In this document: in pieces, positions 33,201-37,982 of the stretch
How positions within the stretch are numbered: the stretch's first letter is position 1
Layout of the letters: the number at the start of each line of letters is the position of its first letter
NCBI GenBank assembly: GCA_018303125.1
Contig: JAGVYS010000048.1
Span: forward strand, 1 to 37,982
DNA length: 37,982 nucleotides
Source of the DNA: Candidatus Woesearchaeota archaeon
GTDB taxonomy: Archaea; Nanobdellota; Nanobdellia; Woesearchaeales; WJIZ01
Reading direction: 5' to 3'
Translations under genes and position numbers: made by a program
Notes under the pieces: generated by a model
What the model was told of the DNA's origin: nothing
What the model saw: the letters and a program-made list of their open reading frames with translations, nothing else
Database searches by the model: none

Positions 33201-33403
33201 ATATCAGAGTCTCCAGTATCATCATCTTGGGACTTGTCATCCGCTACTATATTATTAACAGATTGGTCTTGCAGGACATCAGGTACAGTTTGATCATTGC
33301 CTGACTCAGTACTCCCGTCCTGCAAAACATTGTTTTCCGCAAAAACAAAGAGCGAAAATAGTAGTATAATCGCAAAAAGAATAGATTTTGTATGCTTTGC
33401 CAT
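27236..33403 (-). CDS. Giant secreted surface protein with PPC, CARDB and MopE-like modules
   Basis: The protein has 2055 residues from ATG 33403 (MAKHTKSILFAIILLFSLFV, signal peptide, likely cut near FA-EN). An acidic Asp/Glu/Gln/Ser-rich stretch runs to about residue 90. Three PPC-like repeats start near 222, 330 and 447 (FEPDNSFSQA, FENDDNIQQA, FEPDNDYTQA). About seven CARDB-like beta-sandwiches follow (near 559, 668, 844, 1044, 1227, 1424, 1527; signatures such as ITIDIENQGDNEAKNF). An Ig-like module precedes an acidic MopE-like metal site near 1724 (DCNDNNPSIHPDADE, NGIDEDCNS). A Gly/Pro/Ser spacer, then GITGMAVSD, one membrane helix and KPVKKKPRKG anchor the C-terminus. It probably serves as an adhesin or envelope protein. 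It fills 16% of the window. Confidence 0.9.
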   Translation of the reverse strand: MAKHTKSILFAIILLFSLFVFAENNVLQDGSTESGNDQTVPDVLQDQSVNNIVADDKSQDDDTGDSDIAADENNPDADDQDATDDSEEEMTIGKASVADETGSSRRTDELGRQAAALTDEDETAILTTKGTFSEDEITIEGSAFGKGFRFYEMDYALLGASNFQTTRMILADGGGTAVNSSTLAIFNTKNIELGVYLIRIHVYFTSGIVENTTTVQVIGADSFEPDNSFSQAKPLALNSKQLRSIYPEADNDFVSFDATRNFVYLLNASGKQDDFSPLLKIYDNAQSLIINIPSSLAYWYPPASASYFAAVSGNIGVYDFVLSATPLADDPFENDDNIQQARSLAKDVKEKHNFYPEGDIDYFTFSKVAGEFAILDIENRTIPTHAKVELLNANGNVIRTGTNSIFAWTDFAAGSHTIRLSNGLTSFPIGEYTINYSTTAPSNVDGFEPDNDYTQAREIQTDGTSKSHTFSVSGDADYVTFTAHAGNFYRISVESQNAIRISVYGTDGVSPISSSIDSDIIYSPTQSGRAYVSVEDATQDYSNSGFTIMITSGESHIDYAAENLAVQFGRAIINAQSFPVFNITNNGTAFALSQKATARLYKKVAGQYVAVEEKSVRLLQPSESELVQFTWIPDQLGQTELKAEIIAPGDENTGNDFVTFIVNVVSTGPDLSIKTLTANELFIVNESNNITIDIENQGDNEAKNFQLVLATIASPVHASADIGVPKEIVFEEQTYLVKSGISVGKIQLNFTIDGTAYSLLLYNREIGNIDGYSIYASSDGQKVNITIGRNFSMYEEIFSLDSLANITKIIAVTPNEQIPYEIIANLNSADDVLLENNALAISRNGVVRGPNLRVKIVKIERKDSTIPFTPLLSTNNNAFVNDILLVTYNIENTGISDSESITITSTLGQDSRMAILFWGRPEGIVYEGTSYTFSLRDTADGPMLQVSYSGRTEEFPAKAKTRPILQNGNMVRIDTVTDFITIVSLSQAIIETSSIGPIGSGKNITSNFFSFPKKVGDSIMSINLDTAGEVDLTNNREDYYFGVRTKGADVEILDLSTPSRLFVGENNAITLRARNMGNIDFVSVFTRFTLLRKLQEFTIAKDGNFLETRDGTEYRMTSRSLGDSVNIRISINGTENEYIAADKSIFGLGNGQEAILIFGTNSIQVIMGESTTYSHNLNQLPIGEISTISASVSPPRKGTYILHVSSVPSIIDIEPKTNTLIKEIIASDSGPNLEAKLEIFKSDKKILALGRSTSSITTDQEYNFQASISNLGSKEAQNTAADIAIVYDAEATFARHSLPNDFTYQSVTYKINPSQKNAEETILDVTYGNQHEILELFVSESAKLANGVIITLDWTFAGFSALTFGTGTILHSDLQPIAINEAIKASIIWTPSRTGPVNTKLFISSTNETDPSNNADQKQFTVGGFGIDISLDSMTFERTYVVDITDNFTVSFVNIGSLNVTNAKLDIFINGNLHSTSQIASLLVDERRTIKVGWQPAQPGIYTIRAIITAANEATPLNNERQSSVSARNDGPDVTPTIFSPGGSTTGFSTRFQYLVNNDGTKKADDVTATLIADGQTISVQQLGSIKEGDSLLRDVFWVPQVAGTSKVKILVSATGDANTNNDAHEIEIPVFRKVPVLSRLQPSKSVLANPITLSVLTDDLTNCTYSFSDAGILKRSGSFGVNQSRNHTETLSRVQFGTHDLVMECKNTYGGSNNILLSVTIEHDDDEDSYPQSVDCNDNNPSIHPDADEIPQNGIDEDCNSKDEDYVEGSVSVSGFVKPLGVLINGSIDLSKAFAEVYPVEIFSGTDPIVQFNHNFSRSFLNLGFTVEVTTSGKRGAILIKGLNLQSGRTKTAYVPQLNNTLNTVCVVDSEINSLAEVSSNCNRTVELSLRCDGTAITSNSNTYKCTDIGTYYKIEGLSNSAAVEYAFTTEPAQPPSPGSGSSSSGGGVAGSPRGGGGAGGGSSAKKPIEKKEPEQPKKEPIVQPQKPAGMSDEEMSGILWNNTYGKSGITGMAVSDVGKPNLFIGIAVILTVVAMGIGINLLLKPVKKKPRKG

Positions 33404-33432
33404 TTTACCCCGATGATACAAGAAGCAGCCGA

Positions 33433-33444
33433 CATTTAAAAATC
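33433..33444 (-). promoter_or_regulatory. TATA box of the giant surface-protein gene
   Basis: Read leftward this is GATTTTTAAATG, about 35 nt before the ATG at 33403. A short leader with GGGGT just before the ATG may act as a weak Shine-Dalgarno motif. An earlier in-frame ATG at 33421 would remove the signal peptide from the N-terminus, so it is less likely. Confidence 0.5.
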
Positions 33445-33490
33445 TTTCGATATATCACCACTGCATAGTAACTATCTTATTGTAAAACTA

Positions 33491-34555
33491 TCAGCCGATT
33501 GGTATTAAGTCTTCCAAATTATGCTGTCTTCCGAGCGCGTGCAGCTTTTCTATATCTCCTGTCCCATAAGCAATCCCATTTGTATTTGAATGCTCAAAAC
33601 GCTTTCTTCTCTCATCTCCCGGCACATGCACGCTTTCTCCTGAAGCGCGAAAATCCTTGACTACATTCGCAAAATTTCTCAGCGCAGTGTCTGCATCAAC
33701 CTGTAGGTCCGGTCGCAAAGCTGCAAAAATATGCCTCGTCGGAGGTTCAAAATTGTTCCTTGTTTCAAAAGTTCCATCAGCATGCATCAAAAGTTCCAAA
33801 GCCATGCACAGCGCCCCTCCCTTATATTCCGCCCCTCCAGGTCCTCCGAGCATAGGAATAGAGCCATCAGAGCGAAGCTCAGTGATATCTTTAAATTTAT
33901 AAACATCTTTAGACCATTGTCCATTAAAAAATACCGGGATAGGAAACTGCATGTCACCCTGAACATAAGCCCTCAGGATATTATTTGCGGCTATGAGAGT
34001 AGTGGCACCATCGAATGAGAAGATTCTAACAGAAGTAGGAAAAGCTACTGCAATAGGGTCTGTACCCAGCCATTTATTAGAATATTCATTTGCCCTGCCC
34101 CATTGGACTGTGGTGCATGAAGAAAACCCAATCAGTCCTTTTTCTGCCATCTGCAGAGTGTAGTATTCTGCCGAACCATAATGGTTTGTATTTCTTACAA
34201 CAGTCAAGCCGAAGCCGTGCTCCTTTGCTGACTTTATCGTTCTTTCAGTGGCTGTCTGAGCGGCCCTATGCCCGAATCCGGCATTGCCGTCAAACAAGGC
34301 AAAGAAAGAATTATACGAAGTTCTGCCAGTTATGTCCTGTGGCTCTGCTTTAGGGTTGATTTTTCCTGCATTAAATCTACTATCAATCACTGTACTGAGC
34401 AGGTTAATTCCATGCGTGTGGACACCCCTCAGGTCAGCCGATACATATGAATTAGCCATTAATAATGCATCTTCATCTCCGGCATTATATCTCGCTACTA
34501 TAAGTTTTCTAACATACGATCCGACATCCGCGGCCCTATACATTTGCGTATCCAT
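33491..34555 (-). CDS. Malate/L-lactate dehydrogenase, Ldh2 family
   Basis: The protein has 354 residues. ADLRGVHTHGI, VRNTNHYGSAEYY (the catalytic His region), IGFSSCTT and LGTDPIAVAFPT follow the order of the YlbC/ComC/Ldh2 family, NAD(P)-dependent 2-hydroxyacid dehydrogenases unrelated to classical LDH. The canonical ADLRGVDSHG reads ADLRGVHTHG. Substrate may be malate, sulfolactate, ureidoglycolate or lactate. TATA-like TTTATATTAAAAC lies on the minus strand at about 34611-34624, giving a 35-40 nt leader with palindromes. Confidence 0.88.
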   Translation of the reverse strand: MDTQMYRAADVGSYVRKLIVARYNAGDEDALLMANSYVSADLRGVHTHGINLLSTVIDSRFNAGKINPKAEPQDITGRTSYNSFFALFDGNAGFGHRAAQTATERTIKSAKEHGFGLTVVRNTNHYGSAEYYTLQMAEKGLIGFSSCTTVQWGRANEYSNKWLGTDPIAVAFPTSVRIFSFDGATTLIAANNILRAYVQGDMQFPIPVFFNGQWSKDVYKFKDITELRSDGSIPMLGGPGGAEYKGGALCMALELLMHADGTFETRNNFEPPTRHIFAALRPDLQVDADTALRNFANVVKDFRASGESVHVPGDERRKRFEHSNTNGIAYGTGDIEKLHALGRQHNLEDLIPIG

Positions 34556-34563
34556 CTAAAATC

Positions 34564-34587
34564 CCCTTAAGAAATAAGGGTTAACCC
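34564..34587. promoter_or_regulatory. Overlapping palindromes in the leader of the Ldh2 gene
   Basis: CCCTTA (34564-34569) pairs with TAAGGG (34575-34580), and GGGTTAACCC (34578-34587) is a perfect palindrome sharing GGG with it. They lie between the predicted transcription start and the ATG at 34555. They could be a repressor site or a leader hairpin; only one of the two structures can form at once. Confidence 0.4.
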
Positions 34588-34635
34588 CATTTTTCATGGA
34601 GAAAGCTAAGTTTTAATATAAATTTAACCTTGGTG

Positions 34636-34650
34636 AGATTTGCGAAATCT
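34636..34650. promoter_or_regulatory. 6-3-6 inverted repeat between the Ldh2 and rps6e promoters
   Basis: AGATTT-GCG-AAATCT lies between the leftward TATA (about 34611-34624) and the rightward TATA TTTTTAAATA (about 34672-34681). It is upstream of both promoters. An operator is possible; chance cannot be excluded in AT-rich DNA. Confidence 0.3.
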
Positions 34651-34721
34651 GCTTCAGCTTAGACAACAACCTTTTTAAATATGGCATTTATCCTGATAAG
34701 CAATATTAGGAGGTACATTAA

Positions 34722-35135
34722 ATGGCAACATTCAAGCTTTGCATATCTGACAATTCGAGCGGGAAGACATTCCAGAAGGAAATAAAGGACAATGATGCAA
34801 AGAGTTTCATTGGCATGAACATAGGGGAATCCGTAAAAGGAGAGGTTTTCGGTGCTGATGGTTACGAGTTTCTCATTACAGGCGGGTCTGATAACTGCGG
34901 ATTTCCAATGAGAAGGGGAATCCTTGGCATAAGGAACCATCTTACGCTGCTTGGCGGTGTCGGGCTTAGGGAAAAGCAGGCAAAAGGCAACAAGAAAAAG
35001 AAGACTGTCTGCGGGCAGAAGATACACGAGAAAATAGTCCAGATAAACCTAAAAGCGACAAAGGCAGGCCAGAAGCCATTGCCAGAGCTCCTGGGCTTGC
35101 AAGAGAATAAAGAAGCAAAGAAAGAAGGGGAGTAG
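34722..35135 (+). CDS. rps6e: Ribosomal protein S6e
   Basis: The protein has 137 residues. FKLCISDNSSGKTFQKEI, FLITGGSDNCGFPMRRGILG and the basic tail region NKKKKTVCGQKI match archaeal S6e, whose core is about 125 residues; the last about 25 residues are an acidic tail. Shine-Dalgarno GGAGGT at 34709-34714 is 7 nt before the ATG. It is the small-subunit protein that partners aif2g, the normal archaeal gene order. Confidence 0.95.
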   Translation: MATFKLCISDNSSGKTFQKEIKDNDAKSFIGMNIGESVKGEVFGADGYEFLITGGSDNCGFPMRRGILGIRNHLTLLGGVGLREKQAKGNKKKKTVCGQKIHEKIVQINLKATKAGQKPLPELLGLQENKEAKKEGE

Positions 35136-35145
35136 GCTTTAAATT

Positions 35146-36393
35146 ATGGCTCAAAGGAAGAAGGCACCCCCAGAAAAGAAAAAATCCGTATTTCTACAGC
35201 CAGTGATTAATATAGGCATGGTCGGTCATGTAGACCATGGCAAAACAACGCTTCTCGAAAGGCTATCTGGAAAATGGAGCGACACCCATTCTGAGGAGAT
35301 AAAAAGAGGAATTACTATAAGGCTTGGATATGCCAATACCACTTTTTACAAAACAAAGGATGGCTCTTACACAACAAAGGAGGAAAAAGACTCAGTTGAA
35401 TTGAGAAAGATAAGCTTTGTTGATGCGCCTGGCCACGAGTCGCTGATGGCAACGATGCTTGCAGGCGCCACTATAATGGACGGTGCTCTTCTCCTTGTGG
35501 CAGCAAATGAAAAATGCCCACAGCCTCAGACAAGGGAGCACCTGAAAGCTTTGGAGATTTCAGGCATCAAAAATATAGTTGTTGTTCAGAACAAGATTGA
35601 CCTTGTAAGCGAGCAGGATGCCATGAAAAACTATGAGCAGATTAAGGCATTCCTTAGCAACACAATGTTCAAGGATGCACCGATAATACCTATAAGCGCC
35701 CAGCATAGGGTTGGCATTTCTGCCCTTATAGAGGCAATTGAAAAATTTATACCTACTCCTGAAAGGAACGAAAACAAGGAGCCTTTTTTTGTTGTCGCGA
35801 GAAGCTTTGACATAAACAAGCCGGGTACAGAAATAGACCATCTTGTGGGCGGGGTTTTGGGCGGCTCGCTTCTCAGCGGCAAGCTTGAAATTGGCATGGA
35901 CATTGAGATAAGGCCAGGCTACAAGGTAATTGAGAAAAACCAGGAGATATTCAGACCATTGAAATCAAAAATTGTCGGCATAAAATCAGCCAATGACTCT
36001 ATTGAATCTGCATTGCCGGGCGGCTCTTTAGGCATTCTTACTGCTCTTGACCCGTCTGTTGTGAAATCAGACAAGCTTACAGGTTCTGTTGTGAGCATTC
36101 CGGGAAAACTGCCGCCTGTTCACCATACCATGATACTTGAACCTGCACTTCTTGACAGGGTAGTAGGGAGCGAGAAAAACATTCCGGTAGAACATGTAAA
36201 GATGAATGAGGCGCTTATGATGAATGTCAATTCCGCGTCAACGGTAGGAGTTGTAACAGAACTCAAGAAAGGAAAGGTAAAGTGCAGGCTAAAGCTGCCT
36301 GTATGCGCGAATTACGGCTCAAGGGTTGCACTATCTAGAATGGTTGACAATAGGTTCAGGCTCATTGGCTTCGGCACAATCCTTGAAAGTTGA
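35146..36393 (+). CDS. aif2g: Archaeal translation initiation factor 2, gamma subunit
   Basis: The protein has 415 residues. G1 GHVDHGKTTL, switch-1 EEIKRGITIRLGYA, G3 DAPGHESLMATMLAGA and G4 QNKIDLV show the GTPase; the C-terminal beta barrels end SRMVDNRFRLIGFG. With GTP it carries initiator Met-tRNA to the 30S subunit. Between switch 1 and G3 most homologues have a zinc knuckle with four Cys; here YKTKDGSYTTKEEKDSVELR has none. It follows rps6e by 10 nt with no separate promoter. Confidence 0.95.
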   Translation: MAQRKKAPPEKKKSVFLQPVINIGMVGHVDHGKTTLLERLSGKWSDTHSEEIKRGITIRLGYANTTFYKTKDGSYTTKEEKDSVELRKISFVDAPGHESLMATMLAGATIMDGALLLVAANEKCPQPQTREHLKALEISGIKNIVVVQNKIDLVSEQDAMKNYEQIKAFLSNTMFKDAPIIPISAQHRVGISALIEAIEKFIPTPERNENKEPFFVVARSFDINKPGTEIDHLVGGVLGGSLLSGKLEIGMDIEIRPGYKVIEKNQEIFRPLKSKIVGIKSANDSIESALPGGSLGILTALDPSVVKSDKLTGSVVSIPGKLPPVHHTMILEPALLDRVVGSEKNIPVEHVKMNEALMMNVNSASTVGVVTELKKGKVKCRLKLPVCANYGSRVALSRMVDNRFRLIGFGTILES

Positions 36394-36394
36394 T

Positions 36395-36487
36395 TCATTT
36401 CAGGCATATATCCGGCATGTCATCATATGACAACATTATTTCCTCATCTTCCTGTGTTTCTTTTCTTTTCATTACAACCCCCTCCAT
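36395..36487 (-). CDS. Possible micro-ORF, 25-30 residues
   Basis: The minus-strand frame starts at 36487 (MEGVVMKRKETQEDEEIMLS) or 36472 (MKRKETQEDEEIMLSYDDMP) and ends DICLK. The second ATG has a strong GGAGGGGG about 7 nt upstream. A TATA-like TTATATAATAA (about 36511-36521) lies about 29 nt before the first ATG. It is a highly charged peptide ending with one Cys. No homologue recognised. It ends 2 nt after the aif2g stop, tail to tail. Confidence 0.35.
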   Translation of the reverse strand: MEGVVMKRKETQEDEEIMLSYDDMPDICLK

Positions 36488-36534
36488 GTTGTTATGTAAT
36501 AATCTGCTTATTATTATATAATTTCCTATTAAAG

Positions 36535-36573
36535 TTTATAATGATTATAAAAAAAGAAATATTTATATATTTG
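36535..36573. promoter_or_regulatory. Promoter of the AbrB-PhoU gene with an 8-1-8 inverted repeat
   Basis: TTTATAAT-G-ATTATAAA (36535-36551) is a perfect 8-1-8 inverted repeat. TATA AAATATTTATATATTTG (about 36557-36573) follows and is about 26 nt before the ATG at 36592. The AT-rich sequence makes chance symmetry more likely than at the other sites. Confidence 0.45.
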
Positions 36574-36591
36574 TTTAGATTTTTTTAAGAA

Positions 36592-37533
36592 ATGAGAAGA
36601 AAGGTCATACAGATAGCTGATTCGACTCAATTAGTTTCCCTTCCAAGGAAATGGGCTCTAAAATATGGCATAAAGAAAGGGGATGAAATAGAAGTAGAGG
36701 AAAAAGGCAGTAGCCTTGTCATCTCTACTGAGAAAGGAAGGGAAAAAGGATCTATAGAGATTGACATAAGCAATCTCGACAGGGATTCTCTCATGTTCCT
36801 CATAAGGTGCCTTTACATTAAAGGATATGATGAGATAAAGCTGAATTTCACAAATACCACTGCCCCTCATCACAAAAAATCAGAAGCAGTAAGCGTGATG
36901 TCAGCGATATATGAAGAAGTGAGAAGAATATCCGGCTTGGAAGTAATAAGCCATGAGGAGCACTCATGCACTATTAAGGATATAGCACAAGGATCTATTT
37001 CAGAGTTTGATGTAGTCTTGAGAAGGATAATCCTTCTTATGCTTAGCGCAATCAATGACCTATATCGTGGCTCTACTGAGAGCAACAGCCCTCTTTTGGA
37101 GTCAATAAATGATAAGCATGACACGCTGACTAAGTTCATCTCTTATAACATGAGGCTTCTCAACAAATATACTTATCCGCAAGAGGAAAAAAACACGTCG
37201 CTTTATACCACTCTCTCATCCTTGGATGAAGTGATAGACATAGTAAAATACACAGCAAGATACCTCCTTGCGCTTAAGGGAAAACTTTCAGATGAAACAG
37301 CTTCATTAATGACTGATATAGCAGAAGAACTCAAGCTTTACTCTGATTTTTTCTATAAGTATGACCTTAAGATACTTGAAAAAATAAGCGGGAACAGGAC
37401 AAAAATAATGAATAAAATTGCAGCAGCAATGAATAAAATAACAAAGCAGGAAACGTTTGTCCTTGTCAACTTGGGGCAGATACTGGAAATAATAACACAC
37501 TTAACACTCGCTAGGATAACAATGGAACATTAG
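36592..37533 (+). CDS. AbrB-PhoU-domain regulator (phosphate-uptake regulator type)
   Basis: The protein has 313 residues. The N-terminal 45 residues (MRRKVIQIADSTQLVSLPRK, KYGIKKGDEIEVEEKG) form a SpoVT-AbrB swapped-hairpin DNA-binding domain. Two helical PhoU-like repeats follow (about 110-210 and 215-313, for example EFDVVLRRIILLMLSAINDL and LGQILEIITHLTLARI). Archaeal proteins of this build are thought to regulate phosphate transport or metabolism. No pst transporter is in the window. A leaderless start fits the TATA box; a seven-T run at 37539-37545 follows the stop. Confidence 0.85.
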   Translation: MRRKVIQIADSTQLVSLPRKWALKYGIKKGDEIEVEEKGSSLVISTEKGREKGSIEIDISNLDRDSLMFLIRCLYIKGYDEIKLNFTNTTAPHHKKSEAVSVMSAIYEEVRRISGLEVISHEEHSCTIKDIAQGSISEFDVVLRRIILLMLSAINDLYRGSTESNSPLLESINDKHDTLTKFISYNMRLLNKYTYPQEEKNTSLYTTLSSLDEVIDIVKYTARYLLALKGKLSDETASLMTDIAEELKLYSDFFYKYDLKILEKISGNRTKIMNKIAAAMNKITKQETFVLVNLGQILEIITHLTLARITMEH

Positions 37534-37982
37534 GTGCATTTTTTTGTTGACTTTTATATGAATAAAAATTTGTCTGAAAAACTGAAATGGTATAAATCGG
37601 ATTTTCATCATCCCATCTTGTCACATCAACTCTTAGGTCAGTAAGGCCCCCGGGTACATGCTTGTAAAAAGTATGGCCGTTTCCAGCCGATATCATTTCG
37701 TCCAAAAGATAGCTTAAGACATATAACATCATTAGTAAAGTATAAAAAATTTTCAAGTGTCAGTCCGCCCGTATTAATTTTGCTATAATGCCTGCCTTGT
37801 ACAGAGCCCCAGTACCTTTCATTTAACATAGGTTCTTTCAATACAGGAATGCCGAAGCGTATAGCTGTGGGCTCTGCAAACTGGTAGCTTCTTTTTAGTT
37901 CGCTTGCCATTACTATATCAATGGGTGTAGGGGCCAAAAAATCTGACAACTCTATAGCTGCATTTGTTCCTCTTGCGTTTAG
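37511..37982 (-). pseudogene. Histidine phosphatase (phosphoglycerate-mutase-like), broken and truncated by the window edge
   Basis: From the edge one frame reads LNARGTNAAIELSDFLAPTP, then PIDIVMASELKRSYQFAEPT and ERYWGSVQGRHY, the family's second half-motifs (DxVxxSxLxRxxxTA and ERxxGxxxG). It runs to a stop at 37638. A second frame, +1 relative to the first, covers 37511-37756 and reads YLLDEMISAGNGHTFYKHVP then GGLTDLRVDV, which fits the C-terminus of the same family. The switch is near a six-T run at about 37745. The expected central VSHG segment is not visible between the two pieces, so a deletion as well as a frameshift is likely. The catalytic RHG start lies outside the window. Confidence 0.6.
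37539..37545 (+). terminator. T-run after the AbrB-PhoU gene
   Basis: Seven T begin 6 nt after the stop codon, a plausible archaeal terminator. Confidence 0.4.

Noticed and set aside
27390-33293. Many long plus-strand open frames within the giant surface-protein gene
   Set aside because: They are antisense shadows of the 2055-residue frame, which has signal peptide, domains and anchor. The antisense frames have no promoter, motif or coherent composition.
1-37982. Insertion sequences, integrases or prophage
   Set aside because: No transposase, recombinase, terminal repeat or attachment-site duplication at either tRNA was found.

Overview
The window is archaeal chromosome. It carries ribosomal protein S6e next to the gamma subunit of archaeal translation initiation factor 2, an FtsZ-type tubulin, a TrmB regulator, a tRNA with a bulge-helix-bulge intron and a four-subunit cytosolic NiFe hydrogenase of the Pyrococcus HydBGDA type. 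Most first genes have a TATA-like box about 25 nt before the start codon, so their mRNAs are probably leaderless. Genes inside operons overlap or carry Shine-Dalgarno motifs. The gene set and the style of the surface protein suggest a DPANN-type archaeon (Woesearchaeota-like). That placement is inference from gene content, not a phylogeny.

Layout. 1-2031: the tail of an HRDC-domain helicase, a polytopic membrane protein and an HTH-MNT nucleotidyltransferase/HEPN pair. 2059-4700: a nitrilase-family amidase, then a radical SAM protein divergent from a TrmB-type regulator, with a perfect 18-bp palindrome between them. 4715-4811: tRNA-Lys(CTT) with a 22-nt intron inside the D-stem. 5063-7123: a tight three-gene operon of ftsZ, a six-repeat 29-residue helical solenoid and a small coiled-coil protein. 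7120-9778: a GCS2-like glutamate-cysteine ligase relative and a Gfo/Idh/MocA oxidoreductase. 9906-11756: a small channel-like membrane protein, an amidohydrolase and a small helical protein. 11901-14711: a lipoprotein, a PD-(D/E)XK Fe-S nuclease, a membrane-anchored alpha/beta hydrolase and a SemiSWEET-like protein.

14714-17570: a znuABC-type metal ABC transporter divergent from a Fur-family regulator, with a 7-1-7 Fur-type box between the two TATA boxes. 17598-20451: tRNA-Ser(TGA), nagB, a family 2 glycosyltransferase and a VOC-family protein preceded by a 9-1-9 inverted repeat. 20524-26807: a hydrogenase island. The leftward operon is hydB-hydG-hydD-hydA, maturation protease, EamA transporter and an uncharacterised protein; hypA and hypC converge on it from the other side. 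26867-33403: a small membrane protein and a very large secreted protein with PPC, CARDB and MopE-like modules and a C-terminal anchor.

33491-37982: an Ldh2-type malate/lactate dehydrogenase, the rps6e-aif2g operon, a possible micro-ORF, an AbrB-PhoU regulator and a broken histidine phosphatase running off the window.

The hydrogenase subunits, their protease and HypA/HypC probably act together in reversible H2/NAD(P)H redox exchange, and the Fur-type protein probably controls the adjacent metal transporter. The strongest candidates for undescribed biology are the ftsZ-solenoid-coiled-coil operon, the tRNA-Lys intron at position 22/23, the transporter and unknown protein embedded in the hydrogenase operon, and the palindromic operators.
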